A DNA stretch of 47,305 nucleotides from Clostridiaceae bacterium JG1575. Its GTDB lineage: Bacteria > Bacillota > Clostridia > Clostridiales > Clostridiaceae. Shown one piece after another: positions 17,384-26,142 of the stretch. Below the pieces are notes generated by a model. That model was given only the letters and a program-made list of their open reading frames with translations. It searched no databases and had not been told where the DNA came from. The DNA is taken from positions 1 through 47,305 of the forward strand of contig LQGW01000050.1 in assembly GCA_002838815.1 (NCBI GenBank), written 5' to 3'. The position numbers and the translations under genes are program-made. The first letter of the stretch is position 1. Every line of letters begins with the position of its first letter.

Positions 17384-18334
17384 GTGAAAATTCAAAATGT
17401 TGTAATTGCTGGTGGTGGCGTCCTCGGTAGCCAAATTGCTTTTCAGGCCGCTTACTGCGGGTTTAATGTAACCTTGTGGCTCAGAAGCGAAGGAAGCATT
17501 ACAAGGACGCAACCAAAGCTTGATCATTTGAAACAGGTCTATAGCGATACGATTCGCCTCATGGCAACCGATGAGGGCAAAACACCTCTTCATTGGGCTA
17601 GAGGCATCGCTGATTACCAAGACTTTAACGAGCAAGAGTGTCTGCAACGGGTGGAGACAGCCTATCAAAACATCAAAATTGAAATCGACATGGGGAAGGC
17701 CGTCCACGATGCGGACCTTGTCATTGAGTCCATGGCGGAGAATTTAGAGGATAAGATTGCCTTTTATAAGCAACTCGCAGCGGTTTTGCCCAGTTCGAGC
17801 TTAATTGTCACCAATTCTTCCACGTTCTTGCCCTCGAAGCTGGCAAAATTCACAGGGCGCCCCGATAAATACCTATCGTTACATTTCGCGAATTCCATTT
17901 GGAAGAACAATACCGCAGAAATAATGCCTCATGGGGGAACGGCTCCTGAAAATTTTGACAAAATCATGGAATTTGCTAAAGAGATTCGCATGATTCCTTT
18001 GCCAGTGCGCAAGGAGAAAGCCGGATACCTTTTGAATTCCATGCTCATTCCGCTGCTGTTCTCTGGCATGGATCTTTACGTCAATGGAATCTCAGATCCC
18101 GAGAGTATTGATAAGGCTTGGACGCTGGGAACAGGATCGCCCAAAGGTCCTTTCCAAATTCTTGACACCGTTGGGCTGGTCACTGCGTATAACATCGTGC
18201 AAAACTACGTCAAAGTGCCCTCATTTTTAGCCCCCTACAATTTCAAGGGCATGTCGAAGATGCTGAAAAAATACATTGATGAAGGCAAGCTGGGGGTATC
18301 CTCTGGAGAAGGGTTCTACCGCTACGAACCTTAA
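17384..18334 (+). CDS. 3-hydroxyacyl-CoA dehydrogenase-family protein, atypical subgroup
   Basis: A 316-residue NAD-dependent dehydrogenase. The N-terminal Rossmann fold starts with VVIAGGGVLGSQIA (G-x-G-x-x-G near residue 10); VIESMAEN and TNSSTF follow. The catalytic His lies in SLHFANSIWKNN (about residue 167), the Glu in AEIM, and the Asn in GYLLNSML. In classical family members the His motif is HFFNP, so HFAN marks a less studied branch whose substrate I cannot assign. GTG 17384 is preferred because AAGGGTGAT lies just upstream; ATG 17357 is an alternative. No crotonase, thiolase or acyl-CoA dehydrogenase genes are nearby, so a beta-oxidation or butyrate role is not supported by context. 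Confidence 0.8.
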   Translation: MKIQNVVIAGGGVLGSQIAFQAAYCGFNVTLWLRSEGSITRTQPKLDHLKQVYSDTIRLMATDEGKTPLHWARGIADYQDFNEQECLQRVETAYQNIKIEIDMGKAVHDADLVIESMAENLEDKIAFYKQLAAVLPSSSLIVTNSSTFLPSKLAKFTGRPDKYLSLHFANSIWKNNTAEIMPHGGTAPENFDKIMEFAKEIRMIPLPVRKEKAGYLLNSMLIPLLFSGMDLYVNGISDPESIDKAWTLGTGSPKGPFQILDTVGLVTAYNIVQNYVKVPSFLAPYNFKGMSKMLKKYIDEGKLGVSSGEGFYRYEP

Positions 18335-18396
18335 AAGTTCAAAGGCACCGATCCGCGTGACACCCCATCGCTACTCTTTGCCGAAGATAATCTACC

Positions 18397-18439
18397 GACG
18401 CCGGTCCCCTCAGGGGGATCGGCGTCGTTTTTTCTTTTT
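18397..18439 (+). terminator. Terminator after the dehydrogenase gene
   Basis: A stem of about 13 bp, with one bulge or mismatch, is formed by 18397-18409 and 18413-18426, followed by TTTTTTCTTTTT. Confidence 0.85.
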
Positions 18440-18653
18440 CAGTCCACCAAACAACCAGCAGTGGAGAACGTATTAGATCTTTAACGGTCCCAAATAGGGG
18501 CAAGGGCTCCCCCACCGGATCCGGCCAAAGGGACCAATGGGTTGGGGGGCGTCGAGGAGATTGCCCCTAATTCGAACGATTGCCGTCATCCCCTTATTTT
18601 TAGCGCAACGGAGTGCTTTTTCTTGTTCGTTGGGGACACTTAGCCCCCAACGA
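18440..18653. other. Intergenic stretch between convergent genes
   Basis: No gene is visible. A hairpin with arms CGTTGGGG/CCCCAACG around 18628-18651 lies just after the LysR gene end and may help end its transcript, but it has no T tract. Confidence 0.4.
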
Positions 18654-19538
18654 TTAAGAGGCGACGGTAGAAGGGGTTGAAGCCGCTTGGAACCAATGAA
18701 CCCACTGCTCGATGCCTTCTTTTTTCTTACTTTCTTTTTTATAAATCAAGTAATTGTCCAAGGGCGGTAAGCTCTCGCCCAGGAGCGGGACGGAGAGGAG
18801 GGTTCCGGAGGCAAGTTCCCGTTCAACGAGTTTTTGCGGTAAAAAAGTATAGCGTTCTCCGCGCGTTAAAAAAGGAAGAATTTTCACGCCCACATCGATA
18901 TCCAAGGGAAAATGATGCTGAGCTGGAAAGAGCCAGTGTTCGGTGGTTTTGTCCAGATAGCTGGAATAAAGAATAGGCAGATGCTTGATGTCCTGGATGC
19001 AGAGGCCTTGTGCGTGGATGCGGTTTTGAGCGCCTGTGACTAAGAGCATGGAGTCTGAGGGCAAGGCGTTGCAGATATATTCAGGAGAATCCAGGGGGTG
19101 ATGGGTAAACCCCACATCCAATTGGTCTGCCTTCAGTCGCTGAAGTATGTTTCTTGAATGTAGCAAAATCATACGCACAGCGAGGTTGGGGCATTGAACG
19201 AGAGAATCCTCCAAGTGATGGGCTAAAAAGGAATCGTAATAATAAAAGACGGAACCTACTTGCAGGTGGTCGGAAAAGGTGCTGCTCATACCCACCTGCT
19301 TCATGGCACAGGCTTCCAGTTCAACAATTTGTTTTGCGTAGTCCAACAAGGCGTGACCGGCCATGGTCATTTCGCAGGCTCCATAGCTCCTACGAAATAA
19401 TTCCTTGCCTAATTCTTTTTCTAATTCCTTTATTCGAATGCTGACGGTGGACTGAGAGACGAAAAGGGCCTGGGCGGTCTTTGTAAAACTTCCATTGTCC
19501 GCCAAAGATAAAAATGTTTTCAAATAGTCAATGTTCAA
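18654..19538 (-). CDS. LysR-family regulator divergent from the ABC importer
   Basis: A 294-residue LysR-type transcriptional regulator. The winged helix-turn-helix lies at residues 1-60 (MNIDYLKTFLSLADNGSFT, then AQALFVSQSTVSIRIKELE), followed by the linker helix and an effector-binding domain (about 90-290). It is transcribed away from the importer operon with a 138-base shared promoter region, the classic arrangement for a LysR regulator controlling its divergent neighbour. An ATGAA-C-TTCAT inverted repeat at 19570-19580 in that region is a candidate binding site. The effector is unknown; a metal complex, peptide or related metabolite would fit the context. Confidence 0.9.
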   Translation of the reverse strand: MNIDYLKTFLSLADNGSFTKTAQALFVSQSTVSIRIKELEKELGKELFRRSYGACEMTMAGHALLDYAKQIVELEACAMKQVGMSSTFSDHLQVGSVFYYYDSFLAHHLEDSLVQCPNLAVRMILLHSRNILQRLKADQLDVGFTHHPLDSPEYICNALPSDSMLLVTGAQNRIHAQGLCIQDIKHLPILYSSYLDKTTEHWLFPAQHHFPLDIDVGVKILPFLTRGERYTFLPQKLVERELASGTLLSVPLLGESLPPLDNYLIYKKESKKKEGIEQWVHWFQAASTPSTVAS

Positions 19539-19569
19539 GGGTTTTTAAGGCCTCCCATTAATAAAATGC

Positions 19570-19580
19570 ATGAACTTCAT
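19570..19580. promoter_or_regulatory. Candidate LysR site
   Basis: The perfect inverted repeat ATGAA-C-TTCAT lies in the LysR/importer intergenic region, upstream of the importer -35. Its assignment to the LysR protein rests on position only. Confidence 0.35.
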
Positions 19581-19593
19581 TAAAATAAATCAC

Positions 19594-19622
19594 TTCAATC
19601 ATGGTAGCATGGCCGCTATAAT
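19594..19622 (+). promoter_or_regulatory. Promoter of the ABC importer operon
   Basis: TTCAAT at 19594-19599 and a perfect TATAAT at 19617-19622 are separated by 17 bases. Transcription should start around 19629, inside the inverted repeat described next. The -35 is weak, which fits an activated or regulated promoter. Confidence 0.65.
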
Positions 19623-19628
19623 GGTTCA

Positions 19629-19650
19629 AGGTTAGTTAAGGCTAACCTAA
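19629..19650. promoter_or_regulatory. Operator-like inverted repeat, DtxR-type resemblance
   Basis: AGGTTAG (19629-19635) and CTAACCT (19642-19648) form a perfect 7-bp inverted repeat across the expected transcription start. The 19 bases at 19632-19650 match the classical DtxR/IdeR box at 16 of 19 positions by my count. A metal-responsive repressor of that family is therefore a candidate regulator of the importer. The spacing of the perfect arms (6 bases) differs from the canonical box (1 base), so the fit is not ideal. Confidence 0.5.
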
Positions 19651-19676
19651 AAAATTAACATGAGGGAGTATAGTTC

Positions 19677-21290
19677 ATGAAACGAAAGGGCATTGTAATT
19701 CTTTCTATTCTAATGCTGTCCATGATTGTAGGTTGTTCTCGTACGGGAGACAGCTCAAAAAATGGCACACAGGCCGCCCCATCCAATAAAAAAGAGATGG
19801 TGGTGTCCATCAAGGGGGAACCTTCTAAAGGATTCGATCCGGCGTTTGATTGGCCGGGCCTTGGAGAGCCTCTTTTTCAAAGCAAGCTGATCGTCTTTGA
19901 TCAAAACAACAACCTCGTCAATGATTTGGCTACGGAGCGCACTTTAAGCCCCGATGGGACCAAATGGACTTTGAAGTTGCGCGGGGATGCCCTTTGTTCT
20001 GACGGCAAAAAACTCACCGCCAAGGATGTGGTCTTCACGTTTGATAAGGTTCGAAAAACCACTTCCTATATTGATTTATCCAATTTAAAGTCCGTGATGG
20101 CCAAAGACGATACCACGGTGGAATTTTTGCTCGATCACCCCGATTCCACCTTTTTATACACTGTAGCCCGCATTGCCATTATTCCTGAACATGCCTACGG
20201 CCCCAATTATGCCCAGCACCCCATTGGATCGGGCCCTTACCGCTTTGTGGAATGGAAAAAAGGGGAGAAGCTCATCGTGGAGGCCAACCCTCTCTACTAT
20301 GGGAAAAAACCCAATATGGACCGTGTGACCTTTCTTTACTTGGATTTGGATGCGAGCTTTGCCGGCGCCCAAAGACAGGAAATTGATGTGGCTCGGGTGA
20401 GCATGGCCTACAACCTTCAAGAAATCCCAGGGTATACAAAGCGCAATATTGAAACCATGGATATCGTCTCCTTGAGTCTACCCAGCGTGCCAAGAGGACG
20501 CTACAAAATGGAGGGAGTGCCCATTGGCAATGATGTTACTTCAGACACTGCGCTGCGCCGCGCGCTTTCCTATGCCATGGACCGAGAGGGGATCTGCGCC
20601 AACGCCCTCAACGGCGCGGCTCGCCCCGTATATTCTCATAATCCCGGCATGCCCTGGGACAACGCCAGCAACAAAATTCCCAATGCAGATGTGAACACAG
20701 CGAAGAAAATACTGGAAGAAGGCGGCTGGGCGGATCGAGACGGCGATGGCATCGTTGAAAAAAACGGCGTCAAGGCGCAATTCACCCTTCTCTATACGCC
20801 GGGAGAAGTCGAACGTCAAGCGGTGGTTTTGGGCGCGCAAGAGAGCGCCAAAACCATTGGAGTTCAAATTGATCTGGTCTGCAAGCCTTGGGATGAGATC
20901 GCTCGAGAAAAGGGCATCTACCGAGACGCCTATCTCTTTGGCAAGGGAGCGGACAGCCCTTTTGAAATCTACACCAACTACAGTTCCGACCGAATCGCCA
21001 ACTATAATACCAATTCACCCAGCTACGGCAATCCCAAGACAGACGCCTATCTCAATCAAGCCATACGAACAACGGATACGAAGGAAGCCATGGCGCTTTG
21101 GAAAAAAGCTCAGTGGGATGGCAGCCATGGCGTGAATTCTCTGGGAGATTCGCCCTTTATTCCCATGGTGGCCTTCCATCACACCTTTTTTATTCGCAAC
21201 GGCGTAGATCTTGGATCGTTTCGGCCCGCCCCGCATCGAGGGGCATATTGGATTACCGTTGAAAACATCAAGGATTGGTCTAAAAAGTAG
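19677..21290 (+). CDS. ABC importer substrate-binding lipoprotein (nickel/peptide family)
   Basis: A 537-residue extracellular solute-binding protein of family 5 (OppA/DppA/NikA type). The signal peptide ends in the lipobox MIVGC with Cys near residue 20, so it is membrane-anchored. Family features include the block GDALCSDGKKLTAKDVVFTF (about residues 102-121) and PIGSGPYRFVEWKKGE near 180. It would capture peptides, nickel or another metal chelate and deliver it to the two permeases. The ATG has GAGGGAG eight bases upstream. Family 5 sequences do not reveal the ligand; the operator resembling a metal-regulator box slightly favours a metal or metallophore. Confidence 0.9.
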   Translation: MKRKGIVILSILMLSMIVGCSRTGDSSKNGTQAAPSNKKEMVVSIKGEPSKGFDPAFDWPGLGEPLFQSKLIVFDQNNNLVNDLATERTLSPDGTKWTLKLRGDALCSDGKKLTAKDVVFTFDKVRKTTSYIDLSNLKSVMAKDDTTVEFLLDHPDSTFLYTVARIAIIPEHAYGPNYAQHPIGSGPYRFVEWKKGEKLIVEANPLYYGKKPNMDRVTFLYLDLDASFAGAQRQEIDVARVSMAYNLQEIPGYTKRNIETMDIVSLSLPSVPRGRYKMEGVPIGNDVTSDTALRRALSYAMDREGICANALNGAARPVYSHNPGMPWDNASNKIPNADVNTAKKILEEGGWADRDGDGIVEKNGVKAQFTLLYTPGEVERQAVVLGAQESAKTIGVQIDLVCKPWDEIAREKGIYRDAYLFGKGADSPFEIYTNYSSDRIANYNTNSPSYGNPKTDAYLNQAIRTTDTKEAMALWKKAQWDGSHGVNSLGDSPFIPMVAFHHTFFIRNGVDLGSFRPAPHRGAYWITVENIKDWSKK

Positions 21291-21349
21291 ATGGGGGAGC
21301 ACCGAACCAAAAGAAGGCCCCAAGCGGGCCTGGAGAGGGGAAAATAATC

Positions 21350-22342
21350 ATGAAGAAAGTGGGGAAAGTCGTCGCTAAGCGCTTGTTGCACCTTGTATTG
21401 GTGCTGTTTGCCGTCAGCGTCGTATGTTTCATCTTAATGAAGTTCTCGCCCATCGATCCCATCGTGGCCTATATGGGGGGAGAACATACCTCCCTGCCGC
21501 CCGAGCAGATCGCTTCGCTCAGAGAATACTGGGGGGTGGATGAAGGCTTTGTGCTGCGCTATGTGAAGTGGATTCGCGGACTCTTACAGGGGAATATGGG
21601 CCAAAGCATTCTCTATAATATGCCGGTGAAAGAGGTTATTTTGGAGAAAGCCTCCGCATCGCTGTTGTTAATGATCACCGCATGGACGCTCTCAGGGGGG
21701 TTCGGGTTTCTCCTGGGAGTGGTTTCCGCTATGAACCAAGGAAAATGGCTGGACCAGGCGATCAAGCTTTACTGCCTGACGTTGGCGTCCGCTCCGGTAT
21801 TTTGGGTGGGAATCCTCTTATTGATCGTTTTTTCAGTCAATCTTGGGTGGTTTCCCTTTGGATTGAGTGCGCCCATTCAAACCGCCGCCGTCCAGGTCAG
21901 TTTGGGACAGCGTCTCTACCATTTGATTCTTCCAGCGCTGACCCTTAGCATCACGGGGGTGGCGAGCATCGCCCTGCACACAAGACAAAAGCTTTTGGAC
22001 ATCTTGGAAACAGAATATGCGCTTTTCGCCAAAGCACGGGGAGAATCCAAGTGGATGGTGCTGCGACGGCATGGGTTGCGAAACATTCTTTTGCCCGCTA
22101 TTACGTTGCAGTTTGCCTCTTTGGCTGAAATATTCGGTGGGTCCACTTTGGCCGAAACGCTCTTCTCCTATCCCGGTCTTGGCAATGCGGTGGTGGAGGC
22201 AGGATTAAAGAGCGACTTGTCGCTCTTGGTCGGCATCAGCCTATTTGCCGCGGCCTTTGTGTTCACCGGCAATCTCATCGCTAATTTTCTCTACGCTTTA
22301 GTGGATCCACGAATCCGGGAGGGCTATGCCAATGAACGCTGA
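21350..22342 (+). CDS. ABC importer permease 1 (NikB/DppB type)
   Basis: A 330-residue membrane protein with about six transmembrane helices. The first spans about residues 12-30, a long external loop follows, then a cluster of helices runs from about 100 to 310. The cytoplasmic coupling loop matches the family EAA motif (ETEYALFAKARGESKWMVLR). The N-terminus ending in LMKFSPIDP is typical of DppB/NikB proteins. The ATG follows GGAGAGGGGAAA. It forms the translocation channel with permease 2, whose start overlaps its 3' end. Confidence 0.92.
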   Translation: MKKVGKVVAKRLLHLVLVLFAVSVVCFILMKFSPIDPIVAYMGGEHTSLPPEQIASLREYWGVDEGFVLRYVKWIRGLLQGNMGQSILYNMPVKEVILEKASASLLLMITAWTLSGGFGFLLGVVSAMNQGKWLDQAIKLYCLTLASAPVFWVGILLLIVFSVNLGWFPFGLSAPIQTAAVQVSLGQRLYHLILPALTLSITGVASIALHTRQKLLDILETEYALFAKARGESKWMVLRRHGLRNILLPAITLQFASLAEIFGGSTLAETLFSYPGLGNAVVEAGLKSDLSLLVGISLFAAAFVFTGNLIANFLYALVDPRIREGYANER

Positions 22343-23189
22343 ATCTTTGGAGTGTACCGCCCCAAAAGCCCGTTGGAACAAACGGCAAAAAACCCTGGCC
22401 GTCATTCTCGTTTGTTTGGTCCTTTTATTGACCCTCACCATATGGGGGAATCTTTTGGGGGAGAAGGATATGCCCGTACGCTTTTCACAAAAAGGCCTTC
22501 GCCCGTCCCTGGCGCACCCCTTTGGCACGGATTGGTTCGGCCGCGACATGTTTTTACGTACGGTGAAAGGCCTTTCCCTAAGCATCTTCATCGGAATGAT
22601 CGCCTCCTTAAGCAGTGGGATCATTGCGGTGGTGCTGGGAGTTTCTGCGGCGCTGGGGGGGCGAAAAGTCGATGCCCTCATCGGCTGGCTGACCGATGTG
22701 TTCATGGGCATGCCGCATTTTATCTTTCTTTTACTGATCTCTTTTGTGGCCGGCAAGGGGGCTAAGGGCATCGTTATTGGCATCATTCTAACGCACTGGA
22801 CGCATATTTCCCGAGTGATACGGGCAGAAGTTTTACAGATCCGTTCCAGCCAGTACGTTCAGGCTGCCCGAGGCTTTGGCAAGAGTGGTTGGTTCATCGC
22901 CAAAAACCATATGCTGCCCCACATCATGCCTCAGTTTTTGGTGGGACTGATTTTGATGTTTCCCCATGCCATTTTGCATGAAGCTTCCTTAACCTTTCTA
23001 GGCTTTGGCCTCTCACCGCACCAGCCGGGCATCGGGGTCATTTTATCGGAGTCCCTCAATTACCTGAGTACTGGTCAGTGGTGGATTGCGTTGATGCCGG
23101 GCTTGTCCCTTTTGGGGATCGTACGTCTCTTTGATGTTTTAGGGGAGCACGTTGGTGCCCTCATCGATCCCAAACGCGCCAACGAATAG
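22332..23189 (+). CDS. ABC importer permease 2 (NikC/DppC type)
   Basis: A 285-residue membrane protein of the DppC/NikC family. A first helix lies at about residues 22-40, followed by HPFGTDWFGRDMFLRTVKG, the hallmark of this permease type. Five further helices follow, with a coupling loop containing SSQYVQAARGFGKSGWF. Two in-frame ATGs exist (22326 and 22332). I prefer 22332 because GGGAGGG then sits about eight bases upstream. It overlaps permease 1 by 11 bases. Confidence 0.92.
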   Translation: MNAESLECTAPKARWNKRQKTLAVILVCLVLLLTLTIWGNLLGEKDMPVRFSQKGLRPSLAHPFGTDWFGRDMFLRTVKGLSLSIFIGMIASLSSGIIAVVLGVSAALGGRKVDALIGWLTDVFMGMPHFIFLLLISFVAGKGAKGIVIGIILTHWTHISRVIRAEVLQIRSSQYVQAARGFGKSGWFIAKNHMLPHIMPQFLVGLILMFPHAILHEASLTFLGFGLSPHQPGIGVILSESLNYLSTGQWWIALMPGLSLLGIVRLFDVLGEHVGALIDPKRANE

Positions 23190-23200
23190 GAGGGCAGCAC

Positions 23201-24052
23201 ATGGAAACCCAAAAACCATTATTGGAGGTCCGAGACTTCGCGGTGGGCTTTCACCAGTACGTCAACGGACTGCATCAGCGGGACCTGCGGGTCATTCATA
23301 ACTTTACCTTAACGATCGATCGCGGGGAGATCTTAGCGGTGGTCGGAGCCAGTGGTTCGGGCAAGAGTCTGCTTGCCCATGCCATCATGGGCATTTTGCC
23401 GACCAACGCATACACCAGTGGCTCGATCTACTTTAAAGGGGAAGAACTCACCGAGTCACGACAAGAAGCCTTGCGGGGCAAAAGCATCGCTTTAATTCCT
23501 CAGTCGGTTGCTTATCTTGACCCGCTGATGAAGACGGGAGAGCAAATTCACCGTCCCCTGGATCGTAAAAAGAAATCCCTCGACGGCTTTTTAAAGCGCT
23601 TCCAGCTCTCGGAAAAAACAAGGGATCTTTATCCCTTTCAACTCTCAGGCGGTATGGCAAGACGCGTGCTCATCGGTACGGCGCTTTATTCTGGCGCAGA
23701 GCTTGTTTTAGCGGATGAACCCACCCCGGGGTTGCATCAGTCGGTGGTGGATGAAACGCTGCAGGCGCTCCGCTCCTTAGCAGACCAAGGCTGCGGGATT
23801 CTACTTATTACCCACGACATCGACTTGGCTTTTATTGTGGCCGACCGCATTGCGGTCTTCAACCAAGGCGTTTCCGTGGAGACCGTAGACGCCAAGGCGT
23901 TTGAGCAGTCGCCCGATCACGTTCGGCATCCTTATAGCAAAGCTCTTTGGCATGCCCTGCCGCAAAATGGATTCCATTCCCAGCCAGGGGTAGACTATTC
24001 GACATTCAATGAGCCCCTTCCAGACGAAGCAAGAGGAGATGGAACATGCTAG
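23201..24052 (+). CDS. ABC importer ATPase 1 (NikD/DppD type)
   Basis: A 283-residue ATP-binding subunit. It has Walker A GASGSGKS (about residues 48-55), the signature LSGGMARRV (about 148) and Walker B LVLADEPTPGL (about 168); the usual H-loop is in LLITHDID. The C-terminus is shorter than in many oligopeptide ATPases and lacks the iron-sulphur cysteines found in some. It begins 11 bases after permease 2 with a good AGGAGGG site and overlaps ATPase 2 by 7 bases. Confidence 0.92.
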   Translation: METQKPLLEVRDFAVGFHQYVNGLHQRDLRVIHNFTLTIDRGEILAVVGASGSGKSLLAHAIMGILPTNAYTSGSIYFKGEELTESRQEALRGKSIALIPQSVAYLDPLMKTGEQIHRPLDRKKKSLDGFLKRFQLSEKTRDLYPFQLSGGMARRVLIGTALYSGAELVLADEPTPGLHQSVVDETLQALRSLADQGCGILLITHDIDLAFIVADRIAVFNQGVSVETVDAKAFEQSPDHVRHPYSKALWHALPQNGFHSQPGVDYSTFNEPLPDEARGDGTC

Positions 24053-24657
24053 AGGCAAAAAACATATGGTATCACTATCCGACAAGCCGCCAGTGGATCC
24101 TCTCGGGGGTTTCGCTCAACGTCAGAGCCGGGGAGGTAGTGGGTCTTGTGGGTCCCAGCGGCCGCGGGAAAAGTACTCTTGGGAAGATTCTCGCCGCTCA
24201 AATTCGGCCGCAAAAAGGAGAGGTGCTTTTGGATCAAAACCCTTTACCCCAAAACACATTTTCTCCTGTGCAGCTTATTTTTCAACATCCCGAGCTTTCT
24301 GTAAATCCCAAGTGGCGCATGCAAAAAACGCTGGATGAAGCAGGTCCCTACGAGGAGGAGCTGCGCGTGAGCCTAGGCATCCGAGACGATTTTTTAAAGC
24401 GTTGGCCCAATGAACTCTCTGGCGGAGAGCTGCAGCGCATTTGTGTCCTGCGGGCGTTGAAAAAAGAAACCCGATTCATCATTGCCGATGAAATCAGCAC
24501 CATGCTCGACGTCATCACCCAGTCACAAATCTGGAATCTCCTCTTAGAGTATGCCAAAGCCCACGATATCGGGATCTTGGCCATTACGCACAACCCCCAC
24601 TTGGCCAAAGCCATCTGCCATCGCCTGGTTCATTTGGACGAGCAAGCGAGCGGATAA
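24046..24657 (+). CDS. ABC importer ATPase 2 (NikE/DppF type)
   Basis: A 203-residue ATP-binding subunit, short because it lacks the C-terminal extension of oligopeptide ATPases. It has Walker A GPSGRGKST (about residue 36), the signature LSGGELQRI (about 125), Walker B FIIADEIS (about 145) and AITHNPH with the H-loop His. The usual Pro after DE is Ile, and DEIS-type Walker B is seen in NikE relatives. It is the last gene of the importer operon. An 18-base perfect palindrome follows at 24665. Confidence 0.9.
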   Translation: MLEAKNIWYHYPTSRQWILSGVSLNVRAGEVVGLVGPSGRGKSTLGKILAAQIRPQKGEVLLDQNPLPQNTFSPVQLIFQHPELSVNPKWRMQKTLDEAGPYEEELRVSLGIRDDFLKRWPNELSGGELQRICVLRALKKETRFIIADEISTMLDVITQSQIWNLLLEYAKAHDIGILAITHNPHLAKAICHRLVHLDEQASG

Positions 24658-24664
24658 GGTATCG

Positions 24665-24682
24665 TAAATTGCGCGCAATTTA
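24665..24682. repeat. 18-base perfect palindrome after the importer operon
   Basis: A perfect palindrome centred on GCGC with TAAATT/AATTTA arms starts eight bases after the last importer stop and is followed by six A. It could be a weak terminator or a protein binding site, or mark the left edge of the IS256-family remnant. Confidence 0.5.
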
Positions 24683-24754
24683 AAAAAGACACGGCCGGTT
24701 CAACACTTGGTAAAATTGATTTGAGGAAAAAACATACCAAGGAGGAAGCCGTCC

Positions 24755-25955
24755 GTGTCTGAGAAGAGTATAAAGTTGAAGGAAGAAGCCATAAAGGGCG
24801 AATTAGGTGAAATAGTGCGCCAGAGCGTAGAAGATACGCTCAATGCTCTGTTAGATGAGCAAGCGCTCTCGATGGACGAATGCGAGCCGATCTGAGCGAA
24901 GCGATGGGGGTAAAGATACAAGAGCTGGCAGCCATCGTCGAAAGCTCTTCAGGAAGGCTGGAGAGGTAGATCTAAAAGTTCCTAGACTACGCACGATTCC
25001 CTTCGAGACTGCAATTATCGAGGGGTACAACCGTAGATAAATCAGTGTTGAAGAAGCCCTTGTTGAACTGTACCTGGCTGGCGTTTTTGTCAGACGAGTT
25101 GAGGACATCATCGAAGCTCTTTGGGGCTCCAGCGTAAGTGCAAAAACGGTCAGCAAGCGAAACAAGAAGGTCTGCGTCAAGAACGATGAATGGCGGCAGA
25201 GAAAGCTTTTAGTGGCTTACCCTTATGTCTATTTAGATGGCATCCATCTCAAGCGTGACTGGGGCGGAAGCTATGAAAATATCGCCATTCTAGTCGCTAT
25301 GGCAGTTAATGAAGAAGGGCAGCGAGAAGTGATAGGAGCTTTCGAAGGCATGAAAGAAGACAAGGAAGTCTGGATCAACTTCCGGACAAGGTTAAAAGGA
25401 AGCGGGCTACGGGGACCCCAACTATTCGTAGGCGATTAATATTTGGGGCATCTGGAAGCCTTTAACCAGGTGTATCCAGATGCGAAATACCAGGGTTGTA
25501 CCGTCCACGTTTACCGCAATGTCTTTACGGGCGTCCCTCGTAAAAAGAGCCGTGAAGTCGCAGCCATGCTCAAGGCTATATACGCTCAGGAAAATCAGCA
25601 AGTAGCCTTGGAAAAAGCGAAGAGCGTCGTCCAAAAGCTGAAAGAAATGAGGCTCAAAAAAGCAGTTAAGAAGGCTGAAGCATCCATAGCAGAAACCGCA
25701 ACCTATATGGATTTTCCAAGTCAACAAGGGTTGAAGATCCGAAGCAACAATGCGTTTGAGCGCTGGAACCGTGAGATTCGTAGACGAACAAGAGTGGTTG
25801 GCGCTTTTTTGGATGGAGAATCTGCACTCATGCTCGTCTTTGCTCGATTACGATATATGGAGGATCGCCAATGGGGATGTAAACGCTATTTGAACAGGAA
25901 GCATTTGGAAGCACAAAAGCTTGATGCGTTGTTCGACAAGCAAACGGTGTCGTAA
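24755..25955 (+). pseudogene. IS256-family transposase, broken by one frameshift and two stops
   Basis: The reading starts at GTG 24755 (AAGGAGG upstream) and gives a normal IS256-family N-terminus (EDTLNALLDEQAL). It then ends at TGA near 24892, and the remainder continues in another frame (RKLFRKAGEVDLKVPRLRT, FETAIIEGYNRR). In that frame TAA at 25038-25040 and TAA at 25437-25439 interrupt the protein. Both stops sit where relatives have Glu and Lys, one base change away. The catalytic residues are still readable: Asp in YLDGIHL, Asp in FVGD next to the second stop, and Glu in FERWNREIRRRTR. It cannot make a transposase. Confidence 0.88.
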
Positions 25956-25995
25956 AAGATCCGCCCAGTGAAAATGTCTGCACCCCCGACATCAA

Positions 25996-26044
25996 AGAAA
26001 GCCTACTTAGAGTGTTTGTTTACACTCTGTAGGCTTTCTTCTTT
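25996..26044. terminator. Strong hairpin terminator downstream of the IS remnant
   Basis: AGAAAGCCTAC (25996-26006) pairs with 26029-26039, and an inner AGAGTG/CACTCT helix extends it; TTCTTTG follows. It faces the end of the minus-strand gene at 26143 and may serve both sides. Confidence 0.7.
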
Positions 26045-26142
26045 GTCAACGCTTAAAGGTCATCACTTAAACTTAATTTCGATAAATCCCTAACTGAATG
26101 TCCCTTAGGGTGCCTTTTTTTGCGTGTTTGCAAGGGCAAGGA

